A DNA stretch of 8,893 nt. It comes from Allobosea sp. Its GTDB lineage: Bacteria; Pseudomonadota; Alphaproteobacteria; Rhizobiales; Beijerinckiaceae. A model generated the notes under the pieces. It was not told where the DNA came from and ran no database searches. It saw only the letters and a list, made by a program, of their open reading frames with translations. Both the position numbers and the translations under genes were made by a program. The stretch covers positions 1 through 8,893 of the forward strand of contig JAKFWE010000355.1 in the NCBI GenBank assembly GCA_021732895.1, in the 5' to 3' direction. Positions 6,973 to 8,893 of this stretch are shown here, piece by piece; within the stretch, counting starts at the first letter, position 1, and every line of letters begins with the position of its first letter.

Positions 6973-7581
6973 TCACAGCGCCCGGCTGCCGCGCGCGACG
7001 GCGCGGGCGACCGCCGCCGAGACCTGCGCCTCGGAGCGCCGGAAGCTCGCGGCGTCGGGCGTCGAGACCTGAACCGTGACGCTGAGCGCCCGGCGCGCCT
7101 CCCCGCCGGCCCGCACGCCCAGGCGACCGTCCGGCCCTCGCGAGAGCGGCAGGATGGCTTCGGCGCCGCGCTCGCCCATCAGCCCGAGGCCGCGCCCGAG
7201 CGGAAAATAGGAGGGCGCCGCGACGACGCCGCCGTCGGCGAAGGGGGTGACGGGCAGCGCGCCGCCGCCCAATCCGCCGAGGCCGCCGCTGAGGCCGCCG
7301 GTGATAAGCCCGGTCAGCGTCCGGACGCCGGTCCCGAACAGGCTGGAAAGGCCGCTCTGGAGCGGCTTCAGCGCGCTCTTGAGCAGGGTTTCGCTCAGCG
7401 ATCTGCCGACGCTGCGCAGCACGTCCTCGAAGCGCTTGCCTTCGACCACGCCCCTGGCGAAGGCGTTCACGATCGATTTTCCGAACGCATCGGACGTTCG
7501 GCCGAGATTGCGCGTGAGCTGGGACAGGGCCCGCAGATCGGACAGACGCGCTGCGTCGGGAAATTCGTCCTCGTCGGCCAT
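6973..7581 (-). CDS. GTA gp11: short tail tape measure protein
   Basis: A 202-residue protein matching RcGTA gp11 (Rcc01694), the tape measure, which sits in the tube lumen and sets tail length. Residues 13-80 are predicted to be helical (LSDLRALSQLTRNLGRTSD, then FARGVVEGKRFEDVLRSVGR). Residues 84-109 are Gly-rich and hydrophobic (LSGGLGGLGGG), as in the membrane-active segments of tape measure proteins. The C-terminal hallmark reads PFADGGVV (113-120), YFPLGRGLGLMGERGAEAIL (125-144) and PLSRGPDGRLGVRAGG (145-160). The protein is far shorter than the tape measures of long-tailed phages, as is normal in GTAs. The ATG at 7581 has GAGG seven bases upstream. It lies 30 bases after gp10.1, whose product together with that of gp10 is thought to chaperone it. 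Confidence 0.95.
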   Translation of the reverse strand: MADEDEFPDAARLSDLRALSQLTRNLGRTSDAFGKSIVNAFARGVVEGKRFEDVLRSVGRSLSETLLKSALKPLQSGLSSLFGTGVRTLTGLITGGLSGGLGGLGGGALPVTPFADGGVVAAPSYFPLGRGLGLMGERGAEAILPLSRGPDGRLGVRAGGEARRALSVTVQVSTPDAASFRRSEAQVSAAVARAVARGSRAL

Positions 7582-7611
7582 GGCGAAACCTCGCTGCTGT
7601 GTCGTGGCGTT

Positions 7612-7824
7612 TCAGGCGGCGCCGTCCGGATGCGCCGCCATCAGCGCGGCGAGATCGGCCATTCGCGGCGCGACCGGGCCGGCGCGTTGGTCATGGGCGC
7701 GCAGGGCGGCGGCGATCTCGCGCGGCGTCGCGGCCCAGAACGCATCGGGCGGCCAGCCGAGACGCCCGAGCCCGAAGCTCATCACGGCCCGCCAGGGAAA
7801 TGGCTCGACCGCCGGCGCGCTCAG
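7612..7824 (-). CDS. GTA gp10.1: DUF2376 small tail assembly chaperone, apparent CTG start
   Basis: A small protein of the DUF2376 family (rcc01693-type), which helps tail assembly with gp10. The conserved core is plain: PFPWRAVMSFGLGRLGWPPD (residues 8-27), AFWAATPREIAAALRA (28-43) and MADLAALMAAHPDGAA (55-70, C-terminus), with the family's FPW, P..FW..TPRE and final L..LM...PD. In this frame no ATG, GTG or TTG exists upstream of FPW. The only standard starts, GTG 7785 and ATG 7782, would delete the FPW motif. The CTG at 7824 gives 70 residues, the usual length, and forms a CTGA four-base overlap with the gp10 stop, like the GTGA overlap between gp13 and gp14. The frame is also -1 to gp10, so a frameshift product is the alternative. 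The product is well supported; the start is uncertain. Confidence 0.85.
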   Translation of the reverse strand: MSAPAVEPFPWRAVMSFGLGRLGWPPDAFWAATPREIAAALRAHDQRAGPVAPRMADLAALMAAHPDGAA

Positions 7825-8171
7825 GGCGACGGCGGCGTCGGAGGGTCCGGCGGAGCGCCCGCCCCCGCGTCGGCGAAGGTCGCCTCGAGCAGGCGGATCG
7901 CCGCTCCGATCGCACCGTTCAGCCCGCCGTCGAAGGCGAGGCCCGCGACCTGCGCATCGCCGATGCTGCCGCCCGCCCCGCGCAGGCCCGCCGCGAGGAT
8001 CCGGATGACGTCGCGCGCCGACAGCCGTCCCCCGGCGAAACGCTCGCCGAGCGCGGGCAGGCTGTAGACCGCGAAGGCGTGCTCCAGCTCGGCGAGCGCG
8101 CCGAGCGTCAGACGCATCGGCAGGGCCTGGCCATCGACCATCAGCTCGGCGTCGCCACGATATCGGTTCAT
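7821..8171 (-). CDS. GTA gp10: tail assembly protein (GTA_gp10/DUF3356 family)
   Basis: A 116-residue protein matching RcGTA gp10 (Rcc01692), a tail assembly factor thought to work with gp10.1, in the manner of phage lambda G/GT. The signature is MNRYRGDAELMVDG (residues 1-14), then MRLTLGALAELEHAF (19-33), LPALGERFAGGRLSARDVIR (38-57) and ILAAGLRGAGG (58-68). The tail is low-complexity and proline-rich (APPDPPTPPSP, 106-116), running straight into the gp10.1 overlap. I chose ATG 8171 over an in-frame start at 8249 because GAGGAG lies six bases upstream, family members start MNRYRGE-like, and the longer version would overlap gp9 with a non-conserved Ser/Pro-rich leader. It starts 10 bases after the gp9 stop. 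Confidence 0.94.
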   Translation of the reverse strand: MNRYRGDAELMVDGQALPMRLTLGALAELEHAFAVYSLPALGERFAGGRLSARDVIRILAAGLRGAGGSIGDAQVAGLAFDGGLNGAIGAAIRLLEATFADAGAGAPPDPPTPPSP

Positions 8172-8177
8172 CACGGT

Positions 8178-8183
8178 CTCCTC
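8178..8183 (-). promoter_or_regulatory. Shine-Dalgarno of gp10 overlapping the gp9 stop
   Basis: GAGGAG on the minus strand, with a six-base spacer to the ATG at 8171. Its first bases are shared with the gp9 stop codon (TGAGGAG). It settles the gp10 start and implies reinitiation or coupling after gp9. Confidence 0.7.
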
Positions 8184-8592
8184 AGGCGATGGTGAAGGCG
8201 AGCTGGCCGGCGGATTCCAGCGAGAGGTCGAAGGTGACCTCGCCGGCATGGTCGCCGCGATACTCGAGGCTGGAGAGCTGGAACGGGCCGGCGATCGTGC
8301 CGAAATCGGGCACGATCACCTGCCAGTCGCGGATCGCCCCGTCGAAGAAGAGCTGCCTCACCAGCGCGTCGGACGCTTCGTCCTTGAAAATGCCCGCGCC
8401 GCTGATGCTGGCGCGGCGCACGCCGGCCCCCGCGAGCAACTCGCGCCAGCGCCCCGCCGATTCCGCGTGGGTCACGTCGACCGCCTCGGCGTTGAAAGCG
8501 ATCTGGCGGGCGCGCAGCCCCGCGACCGTCACGAAGGCGCCCAGCGCGTCCGCCGCCTTCAGCAACAGATCCTTGCCCTTTTGTGCCGACAT
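8182..8592 (-). CDS. GTA gp9: major tail (tube) protein, TP901-1 family
   Basis: A 136-residue protein matching RcGTA gp9 (Rcc01691), the tail tube protein, of the TP901-1 phage major tail protein family. It polymerises into stacked hexameric rings through which DNA leaves. The sequence is highly characteristic: MSAQKGKDLLLK (residues 1-12), TVAGLRARQIAFNAEAVDVT (22-41), HAESAGRWRELLAGAGVR (42-59), SGAGIFKDEASDALVRQLFF (64-83), WQVIVPDFGTIAGPFQL (90-106) and EVTFDLSLESAGQLAF (118-133). It is of normal length and intact. The ATG at 8592 has AAGGAG six bases upstream, one of the best ribosome binding sites in the window, as suits an abundant structural protein. It follows gp8 after 28 bases. 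Confidence 0.97.
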   Translation of the reverse strand: MSAQKGKDLLLKAADALGAFVTVAGLRARQIAFNAEAVDVTHAESAGRWRELLAGAGVRRASISGAGIFKDEASDALVRQLFFDGAIRDWQVIVPDFGTIAGPFQLSSLEYRGDHAGEVTFDLSLESAGQLAFTIA

Positions 8593-8620
8593 CGGCGTCT
8601 CCTTCTGATCGTGTTTTCGG

Positions 8621-8893
8621 TCACAGCGTCTCGGTGACCGCGCGAAAGCGCAGTGTGACGCTGGCGAGGTTGGTCTGCGCGTCGCGCGCCAGCCGCGACG
8701 AGCGCCAGGTCAGGTTGATCAGCCGATGGCCGGCCAGCGCGAGGTCGGCGTGATCGAGAGCCGCGACGACCAGCACGGCGGCCTGCAGCGCGCGTTTCGA
8801 CGAGGCGCTGTCATCGGCCCAGACCACGAGCGCGATCTGCTGCTCGACGCCGCTGTCGCCGCCGGTCGACCAGTCCTGCGCCTCGACCTCGCC
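8621..8893 (-). CDS. GTA gp8: DUF3168 tail terminator/completion protein (5' end cut by the window)
   Basis: The C-terminal 90 residues of a DUF3168 family protein, matching RcGTA gp8 (Rcc01690), which caps the head-proximal end of the tail tube and joins it to the head. The visible part starts inside the gene at GEVEAQDWSTGGDSGVEQQI, continues LVVWADDSASSKRALQAAVL and ends RDAQTNLASVTLRFRAVTETL at a TGA (8621-8623). The conserved features are G.....DWST...G.EH/Q, followed by a W and a run of helix, and a late LRFRA.TE motif. The gene continues to the right, where about 40-50 more residues are expected. An internal GTG at 8827 is not the start, as the frame stays open and conserved to the edge. 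Confidence 0.92.
   Translation of the reverse strand, partial: GEVEAQDWSTGGDSGVEQQIALVVWADDSASSKRALQAAVLVVAALDHADLALAGHRLINLTWRSSRLARDAQTNLASVTLRFRAVTETL

Noticed and set aside
5464..8067. Open reading frame of 867 codons on the plus strand
   Set aside because: It runs antisense across gp13, gp12, gp11, gp10.1 and part of gp10, all clearly real genes. Low-complexity Arg/Ala/Gly/Asp composition marks it as a mirror of high-GC coding.
1017..8893. Ordinary prophage
   Set aside because: No integrase, repressor, attachment site or phage replication gene is visible. The gene set and sequences match the domesticated GTA type in order and length.
1..8893. CRISPR arrays, tRNA or rRNA genes, insertion sequences
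   Set aside because: I saw no spaced direct repeats, tRNA-like cloverleaf or transposase reading frame in either strand.

Overview
The window is very GC-rich, and every convincing gene lies on the minus strand, so transcription runs from right to left. The gene order and the protein families (TP901-1-type tail tube, GTA_gp10, DUF2376 chaperone, short tape measure, DUF2460, DUF2163, NlpC/P60 peptidase and a 1,307-residue TIM-barrel tail-tip protein) identify it as the tail half of a Rhodobacter capsulatus-type gene transfer agent (RcGTA-like) cluster. These clusters are vertically inherited, domesticated phage remnants of alphaproteobacteria. The flanking two-component regulator resembles the FeuP type of Rhizobiales. 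The best guess is therefore a high-GC member of the Hyphomicrobiales (Rhizobiales); I cannot name the genus.

Layout in transcription order, right to left: gp8 tail terminator (DUF3168, cut by the right window edge, 8621 to beyond 8893), gp9 tail tube protein (8182-8592), gp10 tail assembly protein (7821-8171), gp10.1 small tail chaperone (7612-7824, apparently without a standard start codon), gp11 tape measure (6973-7581), gp12 distal tail protein (6295-6936), gp13 hub protein (5386-6267), gp14 cell-wall peptidase (4940-5389) and gp15 'megatron' tail-tip protein (1017-4940). Gaps are 10-36 bases or the genes overlap by 1-4 bases, so this reads as one polycistronic unit. I see no frameshift or nonsense mutation in any of them. 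The head genes (gp1-gp7: terminase, portal, protease, capsid) would be expected beyond the right edge.

How they work together: gp9 stacks into the tube around gp11, which sets its length. gp10 and gp10.1 are thought to chaperone gp11 and the tube subunits, and gp8 caps the head-proximal end. gp12, gp13 and gp15 form the baseplate and tip, and gp14 opens the recipient's peptidoglycan.

Downstream of gp15, after a 65-base gap with a GC-rich hairpin and no visible terminator, lie a small probable secreted PepSY-like protein (631-951) and an OmpR-family response regulator (GTG start at 575, cut by the left edge). Their arrangement resembles the feuN-feuP-feuQ locus of Sinorhizobium meliloti; the sensor kinase would lie beyond the left edge.

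There are no RNA genes, insertion sequences, CRISPR arrays or attachment sites visible, and no gene-free stretch longer than 300 bases. The most unusual points are the start of gp10.1, the pair of glutamates in the gp15 TIM barrel, the four-cysteine set in gp13 and the hairpin abutting the ribosome binding site of the PepSY-like gene. I found no clearly new system.
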